DNA of 64,000 nt from Verrucomicrobiota bacterium (lineage in GTDB: Bacteria; Verrucomicrobiota; Verrucomicrobiia; Opitutales; Opitutaceae). This document shows, in pieces, positions 43,032 to 50,359 of this stretch. Location: positions 1 to 64,000 of the forward strand of contig JAEWNN010000189.1 of the NCBI GenBank assembly GCA_023457035.1, in the 5' to 3' direction. The translations under genes and the position numbers were made by a program. How positions within the stretch are numbered: position 1 is the stretch's first letter; every line of letters begins with the position of its first letter. Under the pieces are notes generated by a model. That model did no database searches. It was not told where the DNA came from and saw only the letters and a list, made by a program, of their open reading frames with translations.

Positions 43032-43105
43032 GCGGGCATAGTACATCGGTAGTATGCGAGCTTCCCAAGCTTGAGAGGTGGGTTCGATTCCCACTGCCCG
43101 CACCA
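43032..43105 (+). tRNA. tRNA-Gly(CCC)
   Basis: Acceptor stem GCGGGCA/TGCCCGC, anticodon stem CGAGC/GCTTG with loop TTCCCAA giving CCC, T arm GGTGGGTTCGATTCCCACT, encoded CCA (43103-43105). It is followed at once by a tyrosine integrase, so its 3' end (roughly 43085-43105) is the likely left attachment site of the prophage. Confidence 0.95.
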
Positions 43106-43192
43106 TCCTGAAGGATTGGTTTTCAGAGGAGAAATGGCAGGGGACGCCGATTCCGTGCGATGCCGGAAGATGCCTTGCGAGGCCGGGGATTT

Positions 43193-43380
43193 GGTGCACC
43201 GTGGTGCACCGTGAAAATCACCGTTTCCCCGGCCCCGTGGAAGCCGAAGACACCGTGGATGGTGCACTACCGGCCCACGGCTGGCGACCGCAAACAGCGG
43301 CGGCATTTCTACCGGACCAAGCTCGACGCCGAGGCGATGGCCGACGCACTCAAGAAGCAGGTGCACCACGTGGGTGCACC
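43193..43380. promoter_or_regulatory. cluster of GGTGCACC palindromes at the integrase start
   Basis: The 8-bp palindrome GGTGCACC occurs at 43193-43200, 43203-43210, 43360-43367 and 43373-43380, with a near copy GGTGCACT at 43261. The first two form a tandem GGTGCACCGT repeat directly before the GTG start. They may bind the integrase, an excisionase or a repressor; the last two lie inside coding sequence. Confidence 0.45.
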
Positions 43381-44317
43381 GGCGCTGGCGCTGACCCCGG
43401 ACCAGATCCGCGAGTACCGCGAGGCCAAGGCGGCCGCCGGGCACGCCGACCTGGTGCGGGCGGTGCGGGAGTGGCGCGAGCGGATCGCCGGCGTAGGAAG
43501 CCCGACACTGGCGGCGGCGCTGGAGGCATTCCTCGAGGATCAGCAGGGTAATAGCCCGGGCTACCGCTACGCGCTGAAGGGGGCCATCGGCGGGTTGATC
43601 GAGAAACTGGGCTCGGAGCGTACCGTGGCGGAGCCGAGCGCGGGGGAGATCGAGAGCGCCTTGCTGGCCTTCCCGTATGCGACCGAGACCCGGGCGAACA
43701 TGCGGCGGATGTTCGCGACCTTCATGGGCTGGTGCCGGCGCCGGGGCTGGCGGGTTGACGATCCGATGCAGCAGGTGCGCAAGGTGCGGGTGGCGCGGCC
43801 GACGCCGCCCTTCTACACGGTCGACCAGGTGAAACGCCTGCTCGAGGCGGTGGGCGAGCGGGCGCCGTGGCTCTTGCCGGCGGTGGCGCTGCGGCTCTTC
43901 GCCGGAGTGCGCAGCTATGAGGTGAAGCGGATCGCGCGGCACTGGCGCGAGGATGTGCGGCCGCAACAGATCCTGGTGCGGGCGGAGGTGGCGAAGGGCA
44001 AGGCGGGTGCGCCTCGGCCGCGCCTGATCGAGGGGCTTCCCAACGTGGGCGCATGGCTGCGACTGGGGGAGCTCTGGTGGCCGACGTGGGGCGACGAGAT
44101 GCTGCGCAGCGCGATCGGCGACGCCGTGCCGCTGCTCAAGAACGGGATGCGCCACACCTTCGGCACCTACGCGGTGGCGCACTTCGAGAGCTACGAGAAG
44201 GCCGCGAAGATCATGGGCAACAGCGCGGAGATGGTGAAGAAACACTACGCCGGACTGGCCACGAAGGCGCAGGCGAAAGAGTTCTTCGCGTTGACGCCCA
44301 AGGGATGGCGCGGGTAG
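43211..44317 (+). CDS. int: phage tyrosine integrase
   Basis: 368 aa from GTG at 43211; an ATG at 43160 would add 17 unrelated residues. An N-terminal arm/core-binding region (residues 1-190) precedes the catalytic domain. Catalytic Arg is in LRLFAGVRSYEVKRI; the HxxR box reads NGMRHTFGTY, with N for the first H; then KIMGNSAEMVKKHYAGL, with N for the usual H, and the tyrosine nucleophile in HY. Such N-substituted integrases are common in a bacterial clade I associate with Verrucomicrobia and Planctomycetes. It lies 105 bases from tRNA-Gly. Confidence 0.93.
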   Translation: MKITVSPAPWKPKTPWMVHYRPTAGDRKQRRHFYRTKLDAEAMADALKKQVHHVGAPALALTPDQIREYREAKAAAGHADLVRAVREWRERIAGVGSPTLAAALEAFLEDQQGNSPGYRYALKGAIGGLIEKLGSERTVAEPSAGEIESALLAFPYATETRANMRRMFATFMGWCRRRGWRVDDPMQQVRKVRVARPTPPFYTVDQVKRLLEAVGERAPWLLPAVALRLFAGVRSYEVKRIARHWREDVRPQQILVRAEVAKGKAGAPRPRLIEGLPNVGAWLRLGELWWPTWGDEMLRSAIGDAVPLLKNGMRHTFGTYAVAHFESYEKAAKIMGNSAEMVKKHYAGLATKAQAKEFFALTPKGWRG

Positions 44318-44329
44318 GTAATCGATACG

Positions 44330-44677
44330 ATGAAGACGTTCCTGGGGATGATCGGCTTCCTGATTGGCTCGGTGGTCCTCGCCGGGATCTTGGCGCAGCC
44401 CTATTTCCGGCCGGAGAAGGCATGGCCTGACTGGTTGATCCTCGTCGTCGGACTGGCCTTTGTGATTGCCTGCATGATCTTCTGGCCGCGGCACAAGAGC
44501 CCGAAGCAGATCATCGACGAGTACGAAGAGTTGCTGTGGCAGGAGAAGGAGGCGGACCGTACACTGGCCTGGGCGCGGAAAGAGCAGTGGAAACCGGAAA
44601 CGCTGAAGCGGCTGGAGTCCGAACTGGAGGTCGCCCGAGGGAAACTCGCCGCGCTGCGGAACGATCAAAGCCGATAG
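44330..44677 (+). CDS. small membrane protein with C-terminal coiled coil
   Basis: 115 aa. Two membrane helices (about 3-22 and 36-56), a short loop PYFRPEKAWPDW between them, then a charged helix (ADRTLAWARKEQWKPETLKR). Family not recognised. It is 12 nt after the integrase and 5 nt before an Mrr-like nuclease gene, so it is probably co-transcribed with the nuclease. Could be a phage-encoded exclusion or defence protein. Confidence 0.65.
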   Translation: MKTFLGMIGFLIGSVVLAGILAQPYFRPEKAWPDWLILVVGLAFVIACMIFWPRHKSPKQIIDEYEELLWQEKEADRTLAWARKEQWKPETLKRLESELEVARGKLAALRNDQSR

Positions 44678-44682
44678 GAACA

Positions 44683-45186
44683 ATGAAGCGCACCCCATCC
44701 GAGATCGGTGCCGCGTTCGAGCGGTATGTTGGGGAGCGCTACGAGGTGCAGGGATGGGCGGTCTGGTATCGCGGAATCGAGCGAGGGAAGGGGGATCTGG
44801 GAATCGACCTAGTGGCATCCAAGGGGGACCGCCAGATGTTGATCCAGTGCAAGTGCTGGACCGCGCTGGAGACCGTGCCGCATGTGGAGATCCTGCACTT
44901 CGTGGAGGCCTGCGGCCGCTATATCGCGCGCCGGGAGAACCCGCAGATCGACGCCTTCCCCGGAATCCTCCCGCTCCGCTCCTACGGGATGGCATTTCTG
45001 ACGACCGGCCTTTTCTCGGAGCCGGCGAAGCGAGCGGCGCAGGCCGCCGGGGTTGTGCTGCGGGAGCGGATGCCGATGCCGCCTATCGTGTTGGATGGCC
45101 CCTGCGTGGAGTTTGCGACGCCCAGGCGGATCGGCCCACGGCCAGCTCGGCTGGAGATCCCCGAGCAGACTCCGTTCAGCGCTTGA
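44683..45186 (+). CDS. Mrr-like PD-(D/E)xK restriction endonuclease
   Basis: 167 aa. Residues 6-60 hold the nuclease core: E13 on the first helix, then GKGDLGIDLVASKGDRQMLI with D42 and the Q55-C-K57 catalytic pair in LIQCKCW, the Mrr_cat pattern. The rest completes the fold (HFVEACGRYIARRENPQIDA, SYGMAFLTTGLFSEPAKRAA). Mrr-type proteins cut modified or foreign DNA; phages and islands often carry them as defence genes. No methyltransferase partner adjoins it; the C5 methyltransferase at 54291 is 9 kb away. Confidence 0.8.
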   Translation: MKRTPSEIGAAFERYVGERYEVQGWAVWYRGIERGKGDLGIDLVASKGDRQMLIQCKCWTALETVPHVEILHFVEACGRYIARRENPQIDAFPGILPLRSYGMAFLTTGLFSEPAKRAAQAAGVVLRERMPMPPIVLDGPCVEFATPRRIGPRPARLEIPEQTPFSA

Positions 45187-45379
45187 GGCGCGGCGGGGCA
45201 TGGATGACCAGCGGGGCATCGGGCGCGCGGAGATCGTTCTGGATGAGAATCTGCACGTACGCGGAGAAGGAGCGGAACCCGAGCGCCCTGGCTCGCGCGG
45301 CGGCTTCGCGCCGCAACTCGGGCGGCAGCGACACGCCGCCGCTGGAGACTTTGAATTTCGGAGGCACGCCCCATCGCAT
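45176..45379 (-). CDS. small ribbon-helix-helix-like protein
   Basis: 67 aa, convergent with the Mrr-like gene and overlapping it by 11 nt. VSSGGVSLPPELRREAAARA plus FRSFSAYVQILIQNDLRAPD looks like a ribbon-helix-helix (CopG/Arc) fold with the strand VSLPPELR and helix SFSAYVQ. May be a regulator or antitoxin-like protein of the prophage; partner not seen. Confidence 0.55.
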   Translation of the reverse strand: MRWGVPPKFKVSSGGVSLPPELRREAAARARALGFRSFSAYVQILIQNDLRAPDAPLVIHAPPRLKR

Positions 45380-45507
45380 TTCCGCAGCGAGGCCGACACA
45401 ACGGCGCGGACTTGGCAGGGTGTGCCAACTCTAGGGCAATTCTAGGCACCAGCGGGGCTGGTTATAGGGGCAGGGGAACGCCCCCTCCGGCAGCTCGGGG
45501 AACAGGA

Positions 45508-46056
45508 TCAGCTCGCCTTGGCTCTCGGCGGCAGACTCGGGCGGGCGGTGGGGGCGCCGGTGTTTTTTCGCGACTTGGTCGACTTGCTGGCCGATGGGTC
45601 ATCCGCCACAAGTTTCAGTGACAAACCATCGCTTTCTGCGACCTGATCGGCGGCGCGCGCCGTGGCGCGACCGGCCAACAGCGCCAAATCTTTCACGGCA
45701 GCTTGTATCTCGGTGTCTTTCTCCGCGCATGCCAACAATAGGAATATCTCGGCGGCGATGGCGGGCGGCGCAGTCAGCTCGCGCCCGTTGGACCGCCGCA
45801 AGACAAGGCCAGAAAGTGGGAGATTGGATGCGCCTACTTCATCGACGAGGTGCCCGATAATCAGGTCATAACGGAGATCGAGGTTGTCAGTGGCCGCGCT
45901 TATAATCTTCGGCAGTGTCTCGGGGTCAGGCCGCACCTCGCCCTTGGCGAGGCGATAGATCGTAGACGGAGCCAGCCCGGCGACGCGGGCGACATCCTCT
46001 TTCGTGCGCTGCTCGTCCCTGAGTACCTGCGTGAGGGCATTTCCGAAGGCTGACAT
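45508..46056 (-). CDS. prophage repressor (XRE-type)
   Basis: 182 aa. Residues 8-60 are a helix-turn-helix of the XRE group: LRDEQRTKEDVARVAGLAPSTIYRLAKGEVRPDPETL. The rest (NLDLRYDLIIGHLVDEVGAS..., then a Ser/Thr/Pro/Lys-rich tail) is not a LexA-type peptidase domain. It is divergent from the early genes across an 80-bp region with dyads, the usual place of a lysogeny repressor. Start at 46056. Confidence 0.8.
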   Translation of the reverse strand: MSAFGNALTQVLRDEQRTKEDVARVAGLAPSTIYRLAKGEVRPDPETLPKIISAATDNLDLRYDLIIGHLVDEVGASNLPLSGLVLRRSNGRELTAPPAIAAEIFLLLACAEKDTEIQAAVKDLALLAGRATARAADQVAESDGLSLKLVADDPSASKSTKSRKNTGAPTARPSLPPRAKAS

Positions 46057-46091
46057 CACTCGCACGCTGCGGAATAATTGCGTCGCGTGCA

Positions 46092-46116
46092 AGTTTTCTC
46101 TTGAAACGGGAGAACT
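46092..46116. promoter_or_regulatory. candidate repressor operator
   Basis: Imperfect dyad AGTTTTCTC (46092-46100) and GAGAACT (46110-46116) in the 79-bp gap between the repressor and the divergent early gene. An extra T breaks perfect symmetry. Confidence 0.35.
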
Positions 46117-46135
46117 CGCACAGCATGCAAGGGCT

Positions 46136-46306
46136 ATGGCAAACGTCCTCGAACGCGTCGAACGGCTGTTGCGACTTACGCTCCGCGGCGGTGATACGGC
46201 CGAACAGGCCGAGGCGCGGGAGCTGCTGGCGAAGCTGAACGCACCGGAAACAGAATACGCCGCGCCGAAGCGCGCCAAGAAAGGAGCCCGCCGTGGCTGC
46301 CGCTGA
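46136..46306 (+). CDS. small early phage protein
   Basis: 56 aa. Helical N-terminal half (VLERVERLLRLTLRGGDTAE) and basic tail (AAPKRAKKGARRGC). It is the first gene rightward of the repressor, so Cro-like or anti-repressor roles are possible, but no helix-turn-helix is obvious. ATG at 46136; it overlaps the next gene by 14 nt. Confidence 0.5.
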   Translation: MANVLERVERLLRLTLRGGDTAEQAEARELLAKLNAPETEYAAPKRAKKGARRGCR

Positions 46307-46571
46307 CACCGGACTGGTGGTCGACCTGTGTATCGACGAAATGCGGCGAGCGGTGGGCATGGCGTGCAAACGCATGCTGGACGTGCCCTCGCCGATCGGC
46401 TTGCCGGCGGAACTCGCCACGGAACTGCGCAAGGAGGCGGCCCACGACGCCAGCATGATCCTGGAGCGAGGGACCGCGAGCGTGATGGGCCTAATCGCCA
46501 ATCACCTGCGGGTTCAGGTCGCCAAGGAGCGCGCGCGCCAGATGGCGTTTCAGAAGGGAGACACCCAATGA
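46293..46571 (+). CDS. hypothetical early phage protein
   Basis: 92 aa, not recognised. All helical (CIDEMRRAVGMACKRMLDVP, ELRKEAAHDASMILERGTAS, IANHLRVQVAKERARQMAFQ). ATGA overlap with the following gene. Confidence 0.5.
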   Translation: MAAADTGLVVDLCIDEMRRAVGMACKRMLDVPSPIGLPAELATELRKEAAHDASMILERGTASVMGLIANHLRVQVAKERARQMAFQKGDTQ

Positions 46572-46930
46572 AGAGCGGCCAGTTGGTTGACACCGAGATG
46601 GGTTTGCAGGTGCGCACCGGCGGCGTGCCGGCCGACCGCGAGCACCGGCAGCCGGAGAATATCCGGCCGGCGGGGCGCAACAGCTTCGAGGTGGCGACGC
46701 GCGCGGGCAACCGGCGCTGGGAGGACACCTACGTGACGGCGGAGGCGGCGGCGGAGTTCCTGGGCTTCTCGCATCCGAAGCGGCTCGCGCCGTTGATCGC
46801 GGCGAGACTGTTGCAGCCGTATCGGCGCGCGGGCAGCGAACGGCGGTTGTTCCGCCGAGACCAAGTGGAGGGGTTGATCCAGCCGAGCAACGAGAAGGCT
46901 CCCGCGCGGGGCGCGGCAAAAGTAGCCTGA
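46568..46930 (+). CDS. excisionase-like DNA-binding protein
   Basis: 120 aa. The first 50 residues are disordered. Residues about 55-110 (TYVTAEAAAEFLGFSHPKRL ... RAGSERRLFRRDQVEGLIQP) follow the MerR/excisionase pattern: helix, turn, 'FLGFSxxxRL', then a wing ending in RLFRRDQV. It may act as Xis or an early regulator of integration. Confidence 0.6.
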   Translation: MKSGQLVDTEMGLQVRTGGVPADREHRQPENIRPAGRNSFEVATRAGNRRWEDTYVTAEAAAEFLGFSHPKRLAPLIAARLLQPYRRAGSERRLFRRDQVEGLIQPSNEKAPARGAAKVA

Positions 46931-46951
46931 ACTTTCAAGGGGGAACACACC

Positions 46952-47251
46952 ATGGGAAACACATTCATGCCATTCGGAGGGCTCCGCAACGAGGAGGCGG
47001 CGCGCTCCTGCGGATTCACCAACCGGCTGGAGTGGGCGGGCTTCAAGAAGCGCCACGGCATCCAGCGCGAGAAGACGCGCAGCGGGATGCGCTACGTGCT
47101 CAGCTACGGCGTGCGCCGGGCCGGCCGGCAGGAGAGCGACGCGCTCAAGAGCGCCGAGCGCCAGGCCGACGAGCGCATGCAGGCGGCGGCGGGAGGGAAT
47201 GCGGAATGCGGAATGCGGAGTGCGGATTTTGGGAACGGAGGTGCGCGGTGA
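46952..47251 (+). CDS. hypothetical early phage protein with 7-bp-repeat tail
   Basis: 99 aa. MPFGGLRNEEAARSCGFTNR and LEWAGFKKRHGIQREKTRSG suggest a small helix-turn-helix. The last 15-20 residues (GGNAECGMRSADFGNGG) are encoded by a heptanucleotide array and look like an addition to an older, shorter protein. The next gene starts with GTG overlapping its TGA. Confidence 0.5.
   Translation: MGNTFMPFGGLRNEEAARSCGFTNRLEWAGFKKRHGIQREKTRSGMRYVLSYGVRRAGRQESDALKSAERQADERMQAAAGGNAECGMRSADFGNGGAR
47196..47237. repeat. heptanucleotide array 1
   Basis: Units GGAATGC, GGAATGC, GGAATGC, GGAGTGC, GGATTTT, GGGAACG in head-to-tail phase, at the 3' end of a gene. Same 7-bp period and GGA start as arrays at 48312, 49832, 50164 and 50685. 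Confidence 0.7.
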
Positions 47252-47487
47252 TCCCGAACTGGAACTACGTGGCGTTCCTGCTGGGGTGGGCGGATCAAGA
47301 TGTGCGCATCTGCCGGCGGATGCGCGGGGTGATCGCCTCGCACGCTCTTTGGCCGTTCTCGCCGCGCCTGGACGTGCAGGCACGGCGGGATTTGCGGCGG
47401 CGGGCGGCGCGGGCGTGCCTGCACCTCGCGCTGGCCACGGCGATCGTGCGGGGCTGCTCGGCCTACCAGCAGGGAGGTGCACGATGA
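47248..47487 (+). CDS. small hypothetical phage protein
   Basis: 79 aa from a GTG start. Trp/Arg-rich: NWNYVAFLLGWADQDVRICR, RRMRGVIASHALWPFSPRLD, RRAARACLHLALATAIVRGC. Family unknown. GTGA and ATGA overlaps on either side support translation. Confidence 0.5.
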   Translation: MIPNWNYVAFLLGWADQDVRICRRMRGVIASHALWPFSPRLDVQARRDLRRRAARACLHLALATAIVRGCSAYQQGGAR

Positions 47488-47945
47488 GTGGCGACAGCTT
47501 CGGACCAGAGGAACGGGCGCTGCTCGAGCAGCTCGGCCGCGAGCCGAGCGACACGCGCCACGCGGAGGAACTCCAGCGGGCCTTCGAGGCGCTGGACTCG
47601 GCGGGCATCCACATGCTGCGGGGTGGCAGCGAGGAAGTGAGCGACGGCATCTGCCGGCTGGCGGGCGAGCGCGACCAGTACAAGAGCCTGCTGCTGAGCA
47701 TCGCGCAGGGCATCGGCATGATGCCGGACGGGCAGCAGGGATTCCTGCGGGTGGTGCAGTGTGCGCTGCACCTGGCGGCGAAGGCGGGCGAGCAAGTGCG
47801 GACCTTGGCGGCGCAGGATGCGCGGCTGCGGGCGCTGGAGAACCTGGTGGCGGAGAAGAATGCCCGGATCGCTGCGCTGGAGCGGGAGCATGGCAGCTGC
47901 CGGCGGGCGATCGACGATGCGGTGGAAAGGCTGAGTGGCGCATGA
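47484..47945 (+). CDS. hypothetical phage protein with coiled coil
   Basis: 153 aa. SGDSFGPEERALLEQLGREP, then helical segments; residues about 100-150 (RTLAAQDARLRALENLVAEK, NARIAALEREHGSCRRAIDD) form a coiled coil. Unknown function. Overlaps both neighbours by 4 nt. Confidence 0.5.
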   Translation: MSGDSFGPEERALLEQLGREPSDTRHAEELQRAFEALDSAGIHMLRGGSEEVSDGICRLAGERDQYKSLLLSIAQGIGMMPDGQQGFLRVVQCALHLAAKAGEQVRTLAAQDARLRALENLVAEKNARIAALEREHGSCRRAIDDAVERLSGA

Positions 47946-48316
47946 ACTCCCCGGAACTGACTTTCGCGGCAATGACCGGCCGCACTGAACCCAGCCCGCG
48001 TCTCCACAGCGCGGAGCCAGTCGAACACACCCGGGCGCGGCCCAACCGGCGCGCCCGGGTGCATCCGACGGTGCGCTGGCGGATCGCGCTGGGGTACGCC
48101 ATGGGCGCGAAGGTGGAGAGCATCGCCGCCGAGCACGGGGTGAGCAGCCGCTTCGTGGTCGACGTGGCCCGCGAGTTCGGCCTGCCGCTGCGCGGCCACG
48201 CGCCGCAGCCGCCCAATCCGGAAGACATCGAACACCTGCGGCGCTGGGCGCGACGGAAGGCCAAGGCGCTGCGCCGCGAGGCCTTCGGTTGGGACACGCT
48301 GGCGGAGCTGGAATGA
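47942..48316 (+). CDS. phage HTH protein
   Basis: 124 aa. An Arg-rich centre (RPNRRARVHPTVRWRIALGY) leads into a helix-turn-helix (AMGAKVESIAAEHGVSSRFV, residues about 58-80) and a basic C-terminal helix (RRWARRKAKALRREAFGWDT). May be an early regulator or a replication accessory. The gene ends in a heptanucleotide array. Confidence 0.55.
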   Translation: MNSPELTFAAMTGRTEPSPRLHSAEPVEHTRARPNRRARVHPTVRWRIALGYAMGAKVESIAAEHGVSSRFVVDVAREFGLPLRGHAPQPPNPEDIEHLRRWARRKAKALRREAFGWDTLAELE

Positions 48317-48353
48317 CGGAGCGGGCAAGTCTGGAACTCAGGAAACCGATACA
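48312..48353. repeat. heptanucleotide array 2
   Basis: ATGACGG, AGCGGGC, AAGTCTG... with the clear units GGAACTC (48333-48339) and AGGAAAC (48340-48346). The GGAACTC-AGGAAA pair recurs in array 4 (50213-50226). It covers the end of one gene and the leader of the next. Confidence 0.55.
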
Positions 48354-48360
48354 ATCTCCC

Positions 48361-48741
48361 ATGCCTACCAATCCCAACAACACCCCCGCGGCCGCGGAAG
48401 CTGGCAACAACTTCGTAGCCGTCATGACTCAACTCCACCGTGGCTCGGCCCTAGTGGACGCCTCCGAAGGCCTCGCCGAAGTGGTGCAGGCCGTGCGCGA
48501 AAACGGCAAGAAGGGCAAATTGACGCTCACGATCGCCGTGGTGCCGCTGAGCAAGGGCGACGCGGTCGACCTCGTGTGTGAAGTGACCCTGAAGACGCCG
48601 AAAGCGAACAAGGGCAGCACGCTCTTCTTCGTGGCCGACGACGGCACGCTGGTGCGCAACGACCCGCGCCAAGGCGAGCTGAAGCTGTCGGTGATGGGCG
48701 AACCCGCCAAGGCGACGCCGGCGGCGCGCACCGGTTCCTGA
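48361..48741 (+). CDS. hypothetical early phage protein
   Basis: 126 aa. A disordered N-terminal 15 residues, then an alpha/beta domain (FVAVMTQLHRGSALVDASEG; LAEVVQAVRENGKKGKLTLT; FFVADDGTLVRNDPRQGELK). It lies just before a DUF2303 gene, and such pairs occur in phage recombination/early regions. No function known. Confidence 0.55.
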   Translation: MPTNPNNTPAAAEAGNNFVAVMTQLHRGSALVDASEGLAEVVQAVRENGKKGKLTLTIAVVPLSKGDAVDLVCEVTLKTPKANKGSTLFFVADDGTLVRNDPRQGELKLSVMGEPAKATPAARTGS

Positions 48742-48767
48742 CCCTCTCTCCCCATCAACCCTCAACC

Positions 48768-49637
48768 ATGGCTATCAAAATGGATCAGATCAAAGTGAAG
48801 ACGGAGAACGACACGCTGGTGGAACAGGTGCAACTGGCCAACCGCCACGCCATCCGCGACTCGATCTCCAACACGCCGGTGCTGCTGCACCGCGACGGCA
48901 GAATCGCCAGCCTCGAGCGCTACATGCCCGAACCGCTGCGCCCCCGGGCGCGGGCGGTTTTCAACGAACCGGCGAGCTTCATCGCCTATATCCAGGCGCA
49001 CGACGAGGATGGCACGCACCTCTTCGGGGATGTGACGGAGCAGAGCGGATCATTCATGGCCATCCTCGACTACCATCTACCCACGACGGCGGAGTCGGCG
49101 AAGCAGGGAGCGCAGTGGGGCGAGCACACGGCACGGCTCAACTTGCAGGTGACGCCGGAGTGGCAGCGCTGGCTGGGCAGCAACGCCAAGCCGTTCGAGC
49201 AGGCGGCGTTTGCGGAGTTTCTCGAGGACAACGTACGCGACGTGGTGAAGCCCTCGGGGGCAGAGCTGCTCGAGGTGGCGTTGACGCTCCAGGCGGCGAA
49301 GAAAGTGGCCTTCCGAAGCGCCGTGCGCCTGGACAATGGCGAGCACCAGCTGACCTACGTGGAGGAGATCGCTGGCCAGGCGGGCGCCACGGGCAAGCTG
49401 CAGGTGCCGGAGCGCTTCACCATCGCGATGGCGCCCTTCGAGGGAGCCGATCCGGTGGAGATCGAGGTGCGGCTGCGCTACCGCCTGATGGAGGGGCGCG
49501 TGGTATTCATCTACCAGTTGCTGCGGCCGGATGTGGCAATCCGCCTGATGTGGGAACGCATCCGCAATCGGATCGCCAGCGAGACCGGGTACGTGGTGCA
49601 CCGCGGCAGCGCGGAGATCATCGCACCGAAGGACTGA
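48768..49637 (+). CDS. DUF2303 (YfdQ-like) phage protein
   Basis: 289 aa. Matches my recall of DUF2303: LERYMPEPLRPRARAVFNEP, FMAILDYHLPTTAESAKQGA, AFAEFLEDNVRDVVKPSGAE, FTIAMAPFEGADPVEIEVRL. The family is common in early phage operons of Gram-negative hosts (E. coli CPS-53 yfdQ) with unknown activity. 26 nt after the preceding gene. Confidence 0.8.
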   Translation: MAIKMDQIKVKTENDTLVEQVQLANRHAIRDSISNTPVLLHRDGRIASLERYMPEPLRPRARAVFNEPASFIAYIQAHDEDGTHLFGDVTEQSGSFMAILDYHLPTTAESAKQGAQWGEHTARLNLQVTPEWQRWLGSNAKPFEQAAFAEFLEDNVRDVVKPSGAELLEVALTLQAAKKVAFRSAVRLDNGEHQLTYVEEIAGQAGATGKLQVPERFTIAMAPFEGADPVEIEVRLRYRLMEGRVVFIYQLLRPDVAIRLMWERIRNRIASETGYVVHRGSAEIIAPKD

Positions 49638-49661
49638 ACGAACCCCGAACCACCCACACCA

Positions 49662-49940
49662 ATGCCCAATACCTGCGAGAACTGCCGCCACTGGCGGAAG
49701 ACGGACCCGAACCAGCTCGCCCTGGCGGCGCGCACGATCGCGCCGAACGTGGGCGAGTGCCTGCGCTTCCCGCCGCGGGAATCGGGCCGCACCGTGCGGA
49801 CCGAATCCGGGCACTGGTGCGGGGAGTGGGTGGAGGCTGGAGGCCGGACGGCGGAGGACGGAGCGCGGCCGGCGGAGCAACCGGAGCTGCTGGCGGTGGA
49901 ACACGCGCGGCCGGCGCGGCGGAAGGGTACGCGCACATGA
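49662..49940 (+). CDS. small zinc-binding-like phage protein
   Basis: 92 aa. NTCENCRHWRKTDPNQ and later GECLRFPPRESGRT, SGHWCGEWVEAG supply C-x2-C and C...C, a likely zinc site. The C-terminal 30 residues are encoded by heptanucleotide array 3 and are low-complexity. ATGA overlap with the next gene. Confidence 0.55.
   Translation: MPNTCENCRHWRKTDPNQLALAARTIAPNVGECLRFPPRESGRTVRTESGHWCGEWVEAGGRTAEDGARPAEQPELLAVEHARPARRKGTRT
49832..49880. repeat. heptanucleotide array 3
   Basis: GGAGGCT, GGAGGCC, GGACGGC, GGAGGAC, GGAGCGC, GGCCGGC, GGAGCAA: seven units in strict 7-bp phase near the 3' end of the zinc-binding-like gene. Confidence 0.7.
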
Positions 49941-50359
49941 TCACCCTGGCCGACCGCATCGCGGGCCTGATCGGCGCCAAGCTGGCAGCGTACGACGATA
50001 CGCTGCGGGCGGGGCCGCGCGGGCTCGCGCTGGAGGAGCTGGCGCCGGACCACGGGCACGACGCGGTGGCGTGGCTGGTGCGCGCGGGTTGGTTGATCGA
50101 ATACGCGCCCGGCCACTACCGCGCCGCGACCAAGGAAGCGGCGCTGAGCGCGCCGGACGGCGCGGCGGACGGAGAACGGAGGATAGAGGACGGACGACAG
50201 ACGAAAGAATCTGGAACTCAGGAAATCAAGAACCCGAAACCGGAAACCGGAGACCGGAAACCGGAAACCGCCGCGGCGCCACGCGCCACGCTGCGGGCGC
50301 CGAGCGCCTGCCCGCAGCAGCCGAAGAAGGGACAACTGGCGCTGTTTGGAGACCTGTGA
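49937..50359 (+). CDS. hypothetical phage protein with repeat-derived tail
   Basis: 140 aa. Folded part 1-75 (TLADRIAGLIGAKLAAYDDT; DAVAWLVRAGWLIEYAPGHY) looks like a small winged-helix domain. Residues about 77-112 are encoded by the 15-unit heptanucleotide array 4. The last residues KKGQLALFGDL resemble a short linear motif of sliding-clamp binders (QLALF), a speculative replication link. Adjoins the SSB-like gene. Confidence 0.55.
   Translation: MITLADRIAGLIGAKLAAYDDTLRAGPRGLALEELAPDHGHDAVAWLVRAGWLIEYAPGHYRAATKEAALSAPDGAADGERRIEDGRQTKESGTQEIKNPKPETGDRKPETAAAPRATLRAPSACPQQPKKGQLALFGDL
50164..50268. repeat. heptanucleotide array 4 (15 units)
   Basis: Fifteen consecutive 7-mers including GGCGGAC, GGAGAAC, GGAGGAT, AGAGGAC, GGACGAC, AGACGAA, AGAATCT, GGAACTC, and four near-identical CGGAAAC/CGGAGAC units at the end (50241-50268). 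The most regular of the five arrays. Confidence 0.8.

Noticed and set aside
43010..44995. 661-aa minus-strand open frame spanning tRNA-Gly, integrase and nuclease
   Set aside because: It runs through a tRNA gene and is antisense to the integrase, whose catalytic motifs are intact; no domain seen.
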